Shown: in pieces, positions 48,503-56,153 of the stretch
Numbering within the stretch: the first letter of the stretch is position 1
How the letters are laid out: each line of letters starts with the position of its first letter
Assembly: GCF_013177635.1 (NCBI RefSeq)
Contig: NZ_CP030944.1
Location: forward strand, 2,232,001 to 2,296,000
Direction: 5' to 3'
Source: Arcobacter aquimarinus
Lineage (GTDB): Bacteria > Campylobacterota > Campylobacteria > Campylobacterales > Arcobacteraceae
Length of the DNA: 64,000 nt
The notes under the pieces: model-generated
Seen by the model: only the letters and a program-made list of their open reading frames with translations
Database searches by the model: none
Told to the model about the DNA's origin: nothing
Position numbers and translations under genes: made by a program

Positions 48503-49501
48503 CTAAGAAAAATTTCTATTTGCTAAATACTCAACTAAAACTGTTGCGTAAGAACCTTTTGGTAATATAAAATCTAAAGTGCAAATATTTCTTGAAGCAT
48601 CATATTTACAACTAATACTTTTAGGATATACAATAGCTTCCCTTCTATAACCTTTCTCTTGAATATAAATATCATCATATTTACTCTCTATTTTAAAAGC
48701 TTCACCCATTGCTTTAAAAACTTTTCTTCCCGGTAAAAGTCCTGTTGGAGTAATTTTTTGAGACTTAAAATCATTTAGAATATTTTGTGTTATTGCTTTT
48801 GGTGTAAATATTTTATTTTTTTCTAAATCTAAAAAAATATCTCCATCAAGTAATGCAAATTCTTCTTTTGAAATAGAAAGTCTTTCAACAAGCCAAGCAT
48901 TAAAAAAGCTACTTTGATATGCTGAAATTAACATTTTAGATAACTTTTTATCTTTAACAATTTCTTCACCATAAACTACAGCTTTTGCTTTTTCAAAATT
49001 TTCAACAACTTCTTTTCCAAATCTTTGATAACCAAAATAATTTGGAATTCCTTTTTTTGAGATAATTTTAATAATTTTTTGAATATGATTTACGTCTGAA
49101 ATTTCTACATTATGTAAATTTATTTTAAATCGATTTCCTTCTAAGTCACCAATGTTTAATTTTTCATTATGTAAAAAAGTTTCTAAAATCTCTATCTTTT
49201 TATTTCTAAAAAGTTTTATCTCTTTTGAATATTTTTTTGGAATACTTATATATTGAGTAGTTGTAGCTCTTTTATCTTTTAAACCAGCATAACCTATCTC
49301 ATTTGAGTAAATACCTAAAAATTTTGCTAATCTATCGATTAATTCCCACGTATCACAATTTGTTTTTTTAATTTTTAATATAAGAAAACTTCCATTTAAA
49401 GAGAATTTTATTGGTTGTTCTTCAACAATAAAATCCTCTTCATTTTGAACAAATTTAAAATTTAAAATTTTGTCATTTAATGGATAAATTCTTCTTATCA
49501 A
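48503..49501 (-). CDS. truD: tRNA pseudouridine-13 synthase
   Basis: TruD makes pseudouridine at position 13 of tRNA. The 332-aa protein has the catalytic aspartate in GYAGLKDKRATTTQ (about residues 70-83), the later YFGYQRFG motif and the NAWLVERLS region. Length is normal. It overlaps the dksA stop by 4 nt. Confidence 0.95.
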   Translation of the reverse strand: MIRRIYPLNDKILNFKFVQNEEDFIVEEQPIKFSLNGSFLILKIKKTNCDTWELIDRLAKFLGIYSNEIGYAGLKDKRATTTQYISIPKKYSKEIKLFRNKKIEILETFLHNEKLNIGDLEGNRFKINLHNVEISDVNHIQKIIKIISKKGIPNYFGYQRFGKEVVENFEKAKAVVYGEEIVKDKKLSKMLISAYQSSFFNAWLVERLSISKEEFALLDGDIFLDLEKNKIFTPKAITQNILNDFKSQKITPTGLLPGRKVFKAMGEAFKIESKYDDIYIQEKGYRREAIVYPKSISCKYDASRNICTLDFILPKGSYATVLVEYLANRNFS

Positions 49502-49869
49502 TTCTTTGCTCGTTTTACAAATTCATGTTCATATACTGTTCTACACTCTGTACAAAATTTTGCAAATGGTTTTGCTTTTAATCTACCTAGAGGAATAGTT
49601 ACACCACACATATCACAAATACCATAAGTTCCTGCCGCTATTTTTTTAAGCGATTCTTCTATTTGATTTAATTCATCTAATTGATGATTAGCAATCATAC
49701 CTTCAGTAAAAGAATCACTTACAAGTTCTGCATAATCTAAATCGTCATTTATATCTTGTTCTTTTAATTGGTCAATATTAGCTCTGCTATTATTTATATT
49801 ATTTAAAATATTTACTTTTCTTTCAAGTAAAATTTGTTTTAGTTCATCAATTTGACTTTTATTTGGCAT
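49498..49869 (-). CDS. dksA: DksA/TraR-family zinc-finger transcription factor
   Basis: Binds RNA polymerase in the secondary channel and works with ppGpp on rRNA and stress genes. The 123-aa protein has a coiled-coil N-terminal region (about residues 5-75) with DINDDLDYAELVSD at its tip, and a C4 zinc finger CDMCG to FCTECR (CxxC-x17-CxxC). The tip acidic residues needed for activity are present. It precedes truD with a 4-nt overlap and starts after an AAGGAG site. Confidence 0.92.
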   Translation of the reverse strand: MPNKSQIDELKQILLERKVNILNNINNSRANIDQLKEQDINDDLDYAELVSDSFTEGMIANHQLDELNQIEESLKKIAAGTYGICDMCGVTIPLGRLKAKPFAKFCTECRTVYEHEFVKRAKN

Positions 49870-50028
49870 TCTCTCTCCTTAAATATTCGCGCAATTATAT
49901 ACTTTTTATCTTATATAACTTATTAAGCCTCTTATAAGCTTCGGTTTTATGGGATTAAACCTAAAATTTAATAATAATTTAAATCACTAAAATATTAATC
50001 TTTTAACTATTAATTAACTTAAAATGGA

Positions 50029-50034
50029 TACAAT
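50029..50034 (+). promoter_or_regulatory. Candidate -10 box for the ABC operon
   Basis: TACAAT at 50029-50034 followed by AAAAGGAG at 50046-50053. It lies in the gap upstream of the four-gene ABC operon. No -35 box is clear. Confidence 0.35.
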
Positions 50035-50058
50035 ATTTTTTATTCAAAAGGAGTTAAT

Positions 50059-50310
50059 ATTACTACCCTATCTAAAAGATTTATAATTTTAATTTTTTTA
50101 TTAATTTCTATTTTTTTATATTTTTCTTTAATTTATTCAAATAACAACATAAATAATATTTCAAAAATCAGTGCAATTACAAAACTGCCAAATATATCTT
50201 TTTCAAACAATTTATTTGAACCTAGAATAAAAGAGTATAAAGATGATTCTACAAAATTATATTTTGTACCTTTTCAAATCTCTTATTTGGATTTTACTTA
50301 TGAAAAATAG
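50059..50310 (+). CDS. 83-aa anchored protein, apparently starting at ATT
   Basis: An open frame that ends in TAG at 50310. There is no ATG or GTG in frame, and the only TTG comes seven codons before the end. ATT 50059 is the best start: AAAAGGAG lies 5 nt before it. The predicted protein begins (M)TTLSKRFIILIFLLISIFLY, a membrane anchor, and continues as a short polar domain ending FVPFQISYLDFTYEK. Its stop overlaps the next gene start by 11 nt, supporting translation. Alternatives are a sequencing change in an original ATG or a decayed gene. Function unknown; it likely works with the ABC exporter. Confidence 0.5.
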   Translation: MTTLSKRFIILIFLLISIFLYFSLIYSNNNINNISKISAITKLPNISFSNNLFEPRIKEYKDDSTKLYFVPFQISYLDFTYEK

Positions 50311-51478
50311 TGTATTTCTAAATTTTTTATTTTTGCTATTAATTAAACACAAATCAAAACATATTGCAATTCTAATTATTTCAATTATTATTGTTTTTTT
50401 ATCATCTTCTGTTTTATTTTTATCAAGTAGTTTAAAAAAAGAGATTTTTCAAACTATAGAAAATCAAAGTGATTTTATTGTTCAAAAAATAAATAATGGA
50501 AAAGTTATTGATACTCCAACTTCATGGATTGAAGATTTTTCTTCGATAAATGGTATTTCAAAGATTGAGCAAAGAGTTTATGGTTCTTACTATTTTATGC
50601 CAGAAAATGTTTATTTTACAATTGTTGGTGTTGATTTATTTGAAGAGCATACAAATAAAAATATAAAAGAACTTCTTAACATTTTAAATATCTCTAATTT
50701 TTTAGAACAAGATTCTATGATAATTGGAAATGGTGTCAAAAAACTTTTTGATAAATATCACTATTTTGATTCTTATGATTTTAAATTATTTAATAAAGAT
50801 ATAAAAGAAGTAAAAATATTTAAAGATTTACCCAAAGAGATGAATTTAGTTGCAAATGATTTAATAATTATGGATATAACTCTTGCAAAAGAGATTTTAA
50901 ACATAAAAGAGAACGAATCTTCAGATATTGTGTTAAATGTGCCAAATGATTTAGAAAAACAAAATATAAAAGAACAATTATTATTGAAACACTCAAATAT
51001 AAGAATTTTAGAAAAAGAAGAATTGAAAAAAATGTATGAAAATATGTTTAACTACAAAGGTGGAATTTTTTTAATTCTTTTTATTGTTGTATTATTTACT
51101 TTTGTATTAATTTTATATCAAAGATATTCAATGATTAGTTCAAATGACAAAAGGGAAATAGGCATTTTAAAAGCTGTTGGTTGGAGTATTAAAGATATTA
51201 TTAAACTAAAAATTATGGAAAATTTTTTGGTAGCTTTTATAGCATTTTTACTAGGAATTATAATTTCATATATTTTTGTTTTTATTTTAAATGCTCCTTT
51301 ATTAAAAAATATATTTATAGGTTTTTCAAATATGGAAAATGATTTTATAATTTCAACAAATATTGAATTTAGCACTTTGATTACTCTATTCTTATTTTTC
51401 ATCATTCCTTTTTTAAGTGCTGTATTAATTCCTGTTTGGAAAATTGCTATTATTGATTCTACAAAGAGCATGAAATGA
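50300..51478 (+). CDS. ABC transporter permease, FtsX/MacB type
   Basis: A 392-aa permease with one N-terminal helix (about residues 20-42), a large extracytoplasmic domain (about 45-260), and three C-terminal helices (about 268-290, 320-345 and 362-385) including KREIGILKAVGWSIKDIIKLK, the FtsX-domain coupling helix. I start at ATG 50300 (MKNSVFLNF) because it overlaps the upstream stop by 11 nt; the ATG 57 nt earlier lies within the upstream frame. With the ATPase gene it should form a mechanotransmission-type exporter such as MacB or LolCDE. Confidence 0.85.
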   Translation: MKNSVFLNFLFLLLIKHKSKHIAILIISIIIVFLSSSVLFLSSSLKKEIFQTIENQSDFIVQKINNGKVIDTPTSWIEDFSSINGISKIEQRVYGSYYFMPENVYFTIVGVDLFEEHTNKNIKELLNILNISNFLEQDSMIIGNGVKKLFDKYHYFDSYDFKLFNKDIKEVKIFKDLPKEMNLVANDLIIMDITLAKEILNIKENESSDIVLNVPNDLEKQNIKEQLLLKHSNIRILEKEELKKMYENMFNYKGGIFLILFIVVLFTFVLILYQRYSMISSNDKREIGILKAVGWSIKDIIKLKIMENFLVAFIAFLLGIIISYIFVFILNAPLLKNIFIGFSNMENDFIISTNIEFSTLITLFLFFIIPFLSAVLIPVWKIAIIDSTKSMK

Positions 51479-52146
51479 TAAAAATAAAAAATTTAAATAA
51501 ACTATTTTATGAAAACAGTAAAAAAGAGTTTTACGCATTAAAAGATATAAATTTAGAGATTCAAACTTCATCTTTTGTTGTCCTAAAAGGAGTTAGTGGA
51601 AGTGGAAAATCTACTTTGCTTTCATTAATTGCAACTATGGATAAACCAACAAGTGGTGAGATTATAATAGATAATGAGAGTGTTGCAAAACTTCCTGATT
51701 TACACAGCTCCAATTTTAGAGCTAAAAAAATAGGTTTTATTTTTCAATCATATAACTTATTTAACGAATTAAGTGTAAAAGATAATATTTCAATTCCACT
51801 TATTCCTCTTGGATACTCACAAAAACAAATAGATGAAAAAGTTTTAAAAAGTTTAGAAATTGCAAATATTTCCCATAAAAAAGATGAATTAGTATTAAAT
51901 CTTTCAGGTGGAGAAAAACAAAGATGCGCAATAGCAAGAGCTTTAGTAAATGATTCAAATATTATTCTTTGTGATGAGCCAACTGCAAATTTAGATTATG
52001 ATAACTCTATTAGATTTATAGAAACCCTAAAAGAATTAAAAAAACTTAATAAAACTATTATTGTAGCTACACATGACCCTATTTTTGATAATCTTGATTT
52101 TGTAGATAAAATTATAAATATAAAAAATGGAATAATTTGTGAATAA
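51475..52146 (+). CDS. ABC transporter ATP-binding protein, LolD/MacB type
   Basis: A 223-aa ATPase with Walker A GVSGSGKST (about residues 38-46), Q-loop IFQSYNLF, signature LSGGEKQR and Walker B IILCDEPTANLD, then the H-loop TIIVATHDP. The short form and QSYNLF motif place it in the MacB/LolD group. It overlaps the permease by 4 nt and the next gene by 8 nt, so three proteins are made in a fixed ratio. Confidence 0.93.
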   Translation: MIKIKNLNKLFYENSKKEFYALKDINLEIQTSSFVVLKGVSGSGKSTLLSLIATMDKPTSGEIIIDNESVAKLPDLHSSNFRAKKIGFIFQSYNLFNELSVKDNISIPLIPLGYSQKQIDEKVLKSLEIANISHKKDELVLNLSGGEKQRCAIARALVNDSNIILCDEPTANLDYDNSIRFIETLKELKKLNKTIIVATHDPIFDNLDFVDKIINIKNGIICE

Positions 52147-53107
52147 TATACTTTTATCAAATGAAGTTATTATATTTTTATTTGTTCAAATAATTTTATT
52201 TATTTTATTAACTATTGCATTTTATTTTTCGATTTCTATTATAAAAAATTGGGATTTTACTAAAACAACAAATAAGCAATATAAACTTGAAAAAACTTCA
52301 TATCTTGTAATTTTAATAATTAGTTTTACATTAATTGTAAAAATCTTTTTATTTCCATATTTTGCTTATAGTTTAGATAATTTATCAAATATTGTTCCTG
52401 GAGCTATGTGTGCTGCTGGAATTGTAGGAGCAAATGAATTTGGTCAGATTAATCTTTTTATAAAAATTTTAATCTTATTTTTTATTGGTATTTGGCTAAT
52501 TATAAATTCTCTTGATTTAAAAGAAAAAACCTATCCATACACAAAGAAAAAATATCTTTTATATATTTTCATTTTTTTATTATCAATTTTTGAGCTATTA
52601 CTAGATTTTTCATTTTTAAATAATATCTCTTTAAAAGAGCCTGTTATGTGTTGTTCTGTGATATTTGGAGTAAATAATACTGAAACAAAAATACCTTTTG
52701 ATTTATCTATAAGCACATTATTAATTGTTTTTTATCTTTTATACTTGTTAACAGTTTTTTTAAGTATTCAAAAATTATCTTTTTTAAATTTTATTACTAA
52801 TTTTATGTTTTTATATATAGGATATTATTCTGTAACTTACTTTTTTTCAACCTACATTTATCAACTTCCTACTCATCAATGTCCTTTTTGTATGCTACAA
52901 AAAGAGTATTTTTTTATTGGATATTTTATTTGGGGAAGTTTATTCTTAGGAACTTTTTTTGGTATTGCTAGCTATATTTTAAAAAAATTAATAAATAAAA
53001 ATTTACTTTATACTTATAAATATTCTTCTTTATTTAACTTTATATTTATTTTTTTATGCTCTTTTTATGTTCTTAGATATTATTTTGTAAATGGAGTATT
53101 CTTATAA
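52139..53107 (+). CDS. Polytopic membrane protein with repeated MC motifs and CPFC
   Basis: A 322-aa protein with about eight to nine helices. GTG 52139 is the start. Cysteines lie at loop edges: C91 in PGAMCAAGIVGAN, C171 and C172 in EPVMCCSVIFGVN, and C248-x2-C251 in QCPFCML. The two P-x-MC-x5-G-x-N stretches look like an internal duplication. The pattern suggests metal or thiol redox chemistry with the ABC exporter; CPFC resembles CPxC sites of disulphide handling proteins. I recognise no family. Its coding start overlaps the ATPase by 8 nt. Confidence 0.6.
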   Translation: MNNILLSNEVIIFLFVQIILFILLTIAFYFSISIIKNWDFTKTTNKQYKLEKTSYLVILIISFTLIVKIFLFPYFAYSLDNLSNIVPGAMCAAGIVGANEFGQINLFIKILILFFIGIWLIINSLDLKEKTYPYTKKKYLLYIFIFLLSIFELLLDFSFLNNISLKEPVMCCSVIFGVNNTETKIPFDLSISTLLIVFYLLYLLTVFLSIQKLSFLNFITNFMFLYIGYYSVTYFFSTYIYQLPTHQCPFCMLQKEYFFIGYFIWGSLFLGTFFGIASYILKKLINKNLLYTYKYSSLFNFIFIFLCSFYVLRYYFVNGVFL

Positions 53108-53109
53108 AA

Positions 53110-53135
53110 CCGTGTTAATATTTTTATTAACACGG
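53110..53135. terminator. Hairpin terminator between convergent genes
   Basis: An 11-bp stem CCGTGTTAATA/TATTAACACGG with a TTTT loop. It ends the ABC operon and lies 16 nt from the stop of the convergent lipoprotein gene. Confidence 0.8.
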
Positions 53136-53150
53136 CAAATAAAAATTTAA

Positions 53151-53372
53151 TTATTTTGTTTCTTCCGCTTTAGCTTCTTCAGTGGCAGGAGTAGTCTCTT
53201 CTACTTTAGTTTCTTCAGCCTTCACTTCGTCTTGTACAACTGGAGTTGCTGATGTTTCATCTTTTTTAACTTCTTGTGTAGTTTCTGTTTGAGTTACTGG
53301 TGCTTTTTTCTCTTCTGTACAACCAGTTAATAATGCTAATGCAACTACTGTTCCAAATAAAACTTTTTTCAT
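53151..53372 (-). CDS. Small Glu/Thr/Lys-rich lipoprotein
   Basis: A 73-aa protein with lipobox LLTGC (Cys18) and a low-complexity tail of repeats such as KAEETK, VEETTPATEEAKAEETK, rich in E, K, T, A and V. No domain is recognisable. It may be an abundant surface or periplasmic lipoprotein. The 5' UTR holds a CTTGT/ACAAG hairpin (53393-53409). It is the last host gene before the tRNA-Cys and the integrated element. Confidence 0.75.
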   Translation of the reverse strand: MKKVLFGTVVALALLTGCTEEKKAPVTQTETTQEVKKDETSATPVVQDEVKAEETKVEETTPATEEAKAEETK

Positions 53373-53502
53373 TTTTGCGTCCTTTTTTATTTTCTTGTGT
53401 TTAAAACAAGTTCGGAATATTAGCAGATTTATAGTGAATTAATTGTGGATTATTTTTAATTTTATTAAGTTAATTTATTTTGATTAATTAAAGCTTAAAA
53501 AG

Positions 53503-53578
53503 TGGAGGAGGTAGTCGGACTCGAACCAACGCATGTCGGATTTGCAATCCGAGGCATTACCAGCTTTGCTATACCTCC
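53503..53578 (-). tRNA. tRNA-Cys (GCA)
   Basis: A 76-nt cloverleaf with an encoded CCA end. Acceptor GGAGGTA pairs with TACCTCC; the anticodon loop TTGCAAA gives GCA; the T-arm has GGTTCGAGTCC; the discriminator is U73 as expected for Cys. It lies 65 nt from the left end of the integrated element, and was probably the third gene of a Leu-Ser-Cys cluster before insertion. Confidence 0.97.
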
Positions 53579-53643
53579 AACAGAAATGTATAGTCTAGTT
53601 TTAAACCATTTAAAAAATAGAATGTTAGATGATTTAATAGATT

Positions 53644-53664
53644 AAAATGGCAGAGAGCAAGGGA
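53644..53664. repeat. Left attachment site: duplicate of the tRNA-Ser 3' end
   Basis: A 21-bp sequence identical to 62231-62251. Bases 53648-53664 (TGGCAGAGAGCAAGGGA) equal the last 17 nt of tRNA-Ser (CCA end, discriminator, acceptor strand and part of the T-arm). The match stops exactly there: the next bases differ. This is the direct repeat left by integrase-mediated insertion into a tRNA 3' end. Confidence 0.92.
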
Positions 53665-53825
53665 AGCTTTTTAAGATTTCTTTAAGAAAGTCTTTCAAGC
53701 CCTATTTCACGGCAACATTTACATCCCAAGAAAACAAATTCACTTTAAAATTAGCTTAATTTTAGCCATTTTAGGGAACATTTTGTCTTTTTGTGAGTGG
53801 GATTATAATCGTTATTTACTTAATT
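53665..53825. other. Left end of the element, no gene
   Basis: This 161-bp stretch holds a hairpin (AAGATTTCTT with AAGAAAGTCTT, about 53674-53695) and two copies of CTTAATTTTAG (53756-53766 and 53819-53829) 63 bp apart. These may be integrase arm sites or terminators for rep. I see no reading frame with a ribosome site. Confidence 0.4.
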
Positions 53826-54953
53826 TTAGGTTAAATAATACTTTTTAACCGTTTTTCTATCAAGTCCACATAATCTTCCAATCTCTGAAAAATTGATTTT
53901 TTTATTTTGATTTTGTAATTCTAAAACAATATCTAAAACCTTTTTTTGATTCTCTTCTTGTTTTTTTATTTCATAATCTTTTTTAGCTTCTAAAAGTTGT
54001 TTTTTGTTTTTCTCTTTATCTCTAATATTTACAGTTCTAATAGCTGCTTCTTTTCGTCTTCTTTTTATTTCAAGTTCATATTCTTCTTTTGATAAATTTT
54101 TCATTTTTGAAAAATTCATTATTCCCTCATTTATATCTTTTTTAGTTGCAATAGCTCCATATCTTATTTTTCCATTTTTCCAATATTTAAAAACAGAATT
54201 TGAAATTTGTTTTAATTCACTATTTAAAAGATTCACTTGTTTTGATTCATTTATATCTATTAAGTAGTTTAATATATCATTTTGGCTTATTGATTTTTGA
54301 TTTTTAGCAAATCTCATAGCATATTTAAAGAGTGTAGTATTTCTTTGCCCCTCTATTAGTTCCTCTTCATTTATTTTTACATTCAATCTAATAGAATGAT
54401 TTTTATAATCAATTTTTGATAATAGTTCTTTAAAGTCTTTTAATTCATAGTTTATTTGTTGGGAATAATAACAAGGGTGCAATAATGGATTTCTCCAAAT
54501 TCCATATAATCTATTTGAAGCAATAGAATCACATTTTAAAAGTTCTGTAATTGCTTGTTTAATTGATAATAGATAATTAAGAGGTTTATTTTGATTAGTG
54601 AATATATGATTTTTTAAATGATAAGCAAAATGAAAACCTTTTTGCGTTTCAAGTATATAAGTTGGTTCAAGTCCTATTTTTTCAGATATATATTCATAAA
54701 AACCATTAATATTTTTAAAATACTCTTTTGCTGTTTTATCTTCATATTTATCTATATCAAATACCATAAAGCTTATTTGTTTATAACTATTAAAGTTTAT
54801 GAATTTACATTTATCAAGGGCTTTAACTGTTTGATATTCATATATATTTGATAAATGTTTTTCATTTCCACCTTTAATTTTTGTTGGTAGATTTTTAATT
54901 AGAAGTTCTTTTAACTCTTCATTTTTAGTTTTATATTTTTGTAGTGTTGTCAC
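53826..54953 (-). CDS. Replication initiation protein, ColE2 Rep/PriCT type
   Basis: A 375-aa protein. The N-terminal two-thirds resembles plasmid replicases: FMVFDIDKYED (about residues 62-72) as the acidic catalytic motif, YILETQKGFHFAYHLKN (about 98-114), SNRLYGIWRNPLLHP and the PriCT-1 sequence EGQRNTTLFKYAMRFA. The middle of the C-terminal part is a basic coiled region, and the end is an HTH (INFSEIGRLCGLDRKTVKKYY). ColE2 Rep acts as initiator and primase. Start GTG 54953 follows AAAAGGAG. A 10-bp hairpin pairs the ribosome site, a sign of translational control of rep. Confidence 0.82.
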   Translation of the reverse strand: MTTLQKYKTKNEELKELLIKNLPTKIKGGNEKHLSNIYEYQTVKALDKCKFINFNSYKQISFMVFDIDKYEDKTAKEYFKNINGFYEYISEKIGLEPTYILETQKGFHFAYHLKNHIFTNQNKPLNYLLSIKQAITELLKCDSIASNRLYGIWRNPLLHPCYYSQQINYELKDFKELLSKIDYKNHSIRLNVKINEEELIEGQRNTTLFKYAMRFAKNQKSISQNDILNYLIDINESKQVNLLNSELKQISNSVFKYWKNGKIRYGAIATKKDINEGIMNFSKMKNLSKEEYELEIKRRRKEAAIRTVNIRDKEKNKKQLLEAKKDYEIKKQEENQKKVLDIVLELQNQNKKINFSEIGRLCGLDRKTVKKYYLT

Positions 54954-54988
54954 GGGTTGCTCCTTTTGGTTTTTTTGGGGAGCAACCC
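54954..54988 (-). promoter_or_regulatory. Hairpin sequestering the rep ribosome site
   Basis: On the minus strand GGGTTGCTCC (54988-54979) pairs with GGAGCAACCC (54963-54954), directly before the rep GTG. The GGAG of the Shine-Dalgarno sequence is inside the stem. Such a stem, very GC-rich for this genome, would limit rep translation; copy-number control by antisense RNA or by Rep binding is plausible. Confidence 0.7.
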
Positions 54989-54989
54989 T

Positions 54990-55599
54990 TTAAGGATTGG
55001 AAGAAAATTTTTATTTCATATTTTGTATATAGAAGTTGTAAGCGTGAGATTTAAAAAAAGTTCAATTATGAAAAAGAATTTTGAAATTTGTCCAATCAAG
55101 ATAGTCTTACTGTATTACTTGCCAAATTCTTTAAGTAGAAGAATAAAAATAGTTTTAATAAGTAGAATATTTAAAGATATAAATAAAAATTGTCCTTTTT
55201 GATTTAAAAAGGCTATAAATAGGGATATTGAATTGATAAATCAATAATTAAATTAACTCTTCTTATCTTTTTAAATTTATATTTCATAACAGAAGAAAAA
55301 CTTATCTATATCTTTTTCAAATTCAAAAAATTAACTCTCTTTTAGTTTTGCTTTTTTTTCATTTCACTTTATTAGATTATTTACTGATACAAAAATAAAA
55401 TCTTCATACTTCTTATTTATATTTTTCTATAAGCAAAAATCTAAACATTACAATCAACAAAAGCCCGAAAACTAACGAGAGTGAAAAATTTTTGAAAGAA
55501 AAAGAGATAAGTTTTTTAACTTCTTTAAATTTAAAAAAGAAGAGAAAAAACAAACCCTCAAATCTTCAAAAATGAAAACATTTAAAAAAAGGATAACAA
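54990..55599. other. AT-rich non-coding region between rep and the J-domain gene
   Basis: About 600 bp without a convincing gene. It holds a small dyad ATTGAT-AA-ATCAAT (55232-55245), AACTTATCT at 55308-55316 complementary to AGATAAGTT at 55505-55513, and a hairpin 55511-55551 (GTTTTTT..CTTCTTT arms) in the leader of the J-domain gene. It must carry two divergent promoters and is a likely site of the replication origin. Confidence 0.5.
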
Positions 55600-56067
55600 A
55601 TGAATAGAGAAGAGATTTTAAAAGAGTTTAAAGGTATAGAGGGAATAAATGAAGCTAAAAAGATTTATAAAACATTGGCTAAAAAATTACACCCTGATAT
55701 GGAGGGTGGAAATGAAGAGAGTTTTAAAATTTTAAATGCTGTTTATACTGATTTAATAGAACATAAGATTTATTTTTCAAATGATTTTAAAATTGATATT
55801 GAATTAGAAAAAATCATAAGCTTAATACTACATTTTGAAAATATAACTATTGAACTTGTTGGGTCTTGGGTTTGGGTTTCAGGGGACACGAAAGAGATAA
55901 AAGAAAAACTTAAAGAGCTTGGTTTCAAATGGGCTTCAAAAAAGAAAATGTGGTTTTATGGAGAAATGAAAGGAAGAAATCCACAAGAAAAAAGTATGGA
56001 AGAGATAAAATCAAAATATGGGAGTGAGACTTTAAAGAGCAAAGAAAAAAAACAAATAGCAAGTTAA
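55600..56067 (+). CDS. J-domain protein of mobile elements
   Basis: A 155-aa protein with a J domain (about residues 1-55) carrying the Hsp70-activating tripeptide HPD (31-33, KKLHPDMEGG), and a C-terminal domain with WVWVSGDTKEIKEKLKELGF and KWASKKKMWFY. This second part is seen in plasmid and phage proteins, and its role is not known. It may recruit DnaK to the replication complex, like some plasmid initiators need. Start ATG follows AAAGGATAACAA. It is alone and followed by a perfect terminator. Confidence 0.8.
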   Translation: MNREEILKEFKGIEGINEAKKIYKTLAKKLHPDMEGGNEESFKILNAVYTDLIEHKIYFSNDFKIDIELEKIISLILHFENITIELVGSWVWVSGDTKEIKEKLKELGFKWASKKKMWFYGEMKGRNPQEKSMEEIKSKYGSETLKSKEKKQIAS

Positions 56068-56079
56068 AAACTTGCTATT
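56055..56079. terminator. Terminator after the J-domain gene
   Basis: An 11-bp stem AATAGCAAGTT/AACTTGCTATT with an AAA loop, overlapping the stop codon. The run of T is 3' of an A-rich spacer, so efficiency is moderate. Confidence 0.7.
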
Positions 56080-56153
56080 CTATAAAAAATATTTTTGTTT
56101 TTTTAAGAACTTCAAAAAAACTAGAGCATCAGGAAATTATAAAAAAATATTTT

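Noticed and set aside
50024-50086. A 20-codon ATG frame (MDTIFFIQKELILL...) before the ABC operon
   Set aside because: It has no ribosome site and overlaps the good AAAAGGAG that serves the ATT-started frame.
53503-53578. tRNA-Cys as the integration target
   Set aside because: Its 3' end has no second copy at the other end; the 21-bp repeat matches only tRNA-Ser.
54957-55202. An 81-codon plus-strand frame starting at TTG inside the rep leader hairpin
   Set aside because: No ribosome site, start inside a hairpin, and an amino acid make-up like translated AT-rich non-coding DNA.
55232-55245. ATTGAT-AA-ATCAAT dyad as a rep operator or origin
   Set aside because: Only six AT-rich base pairs; such dyads are common by chance at this base composition.
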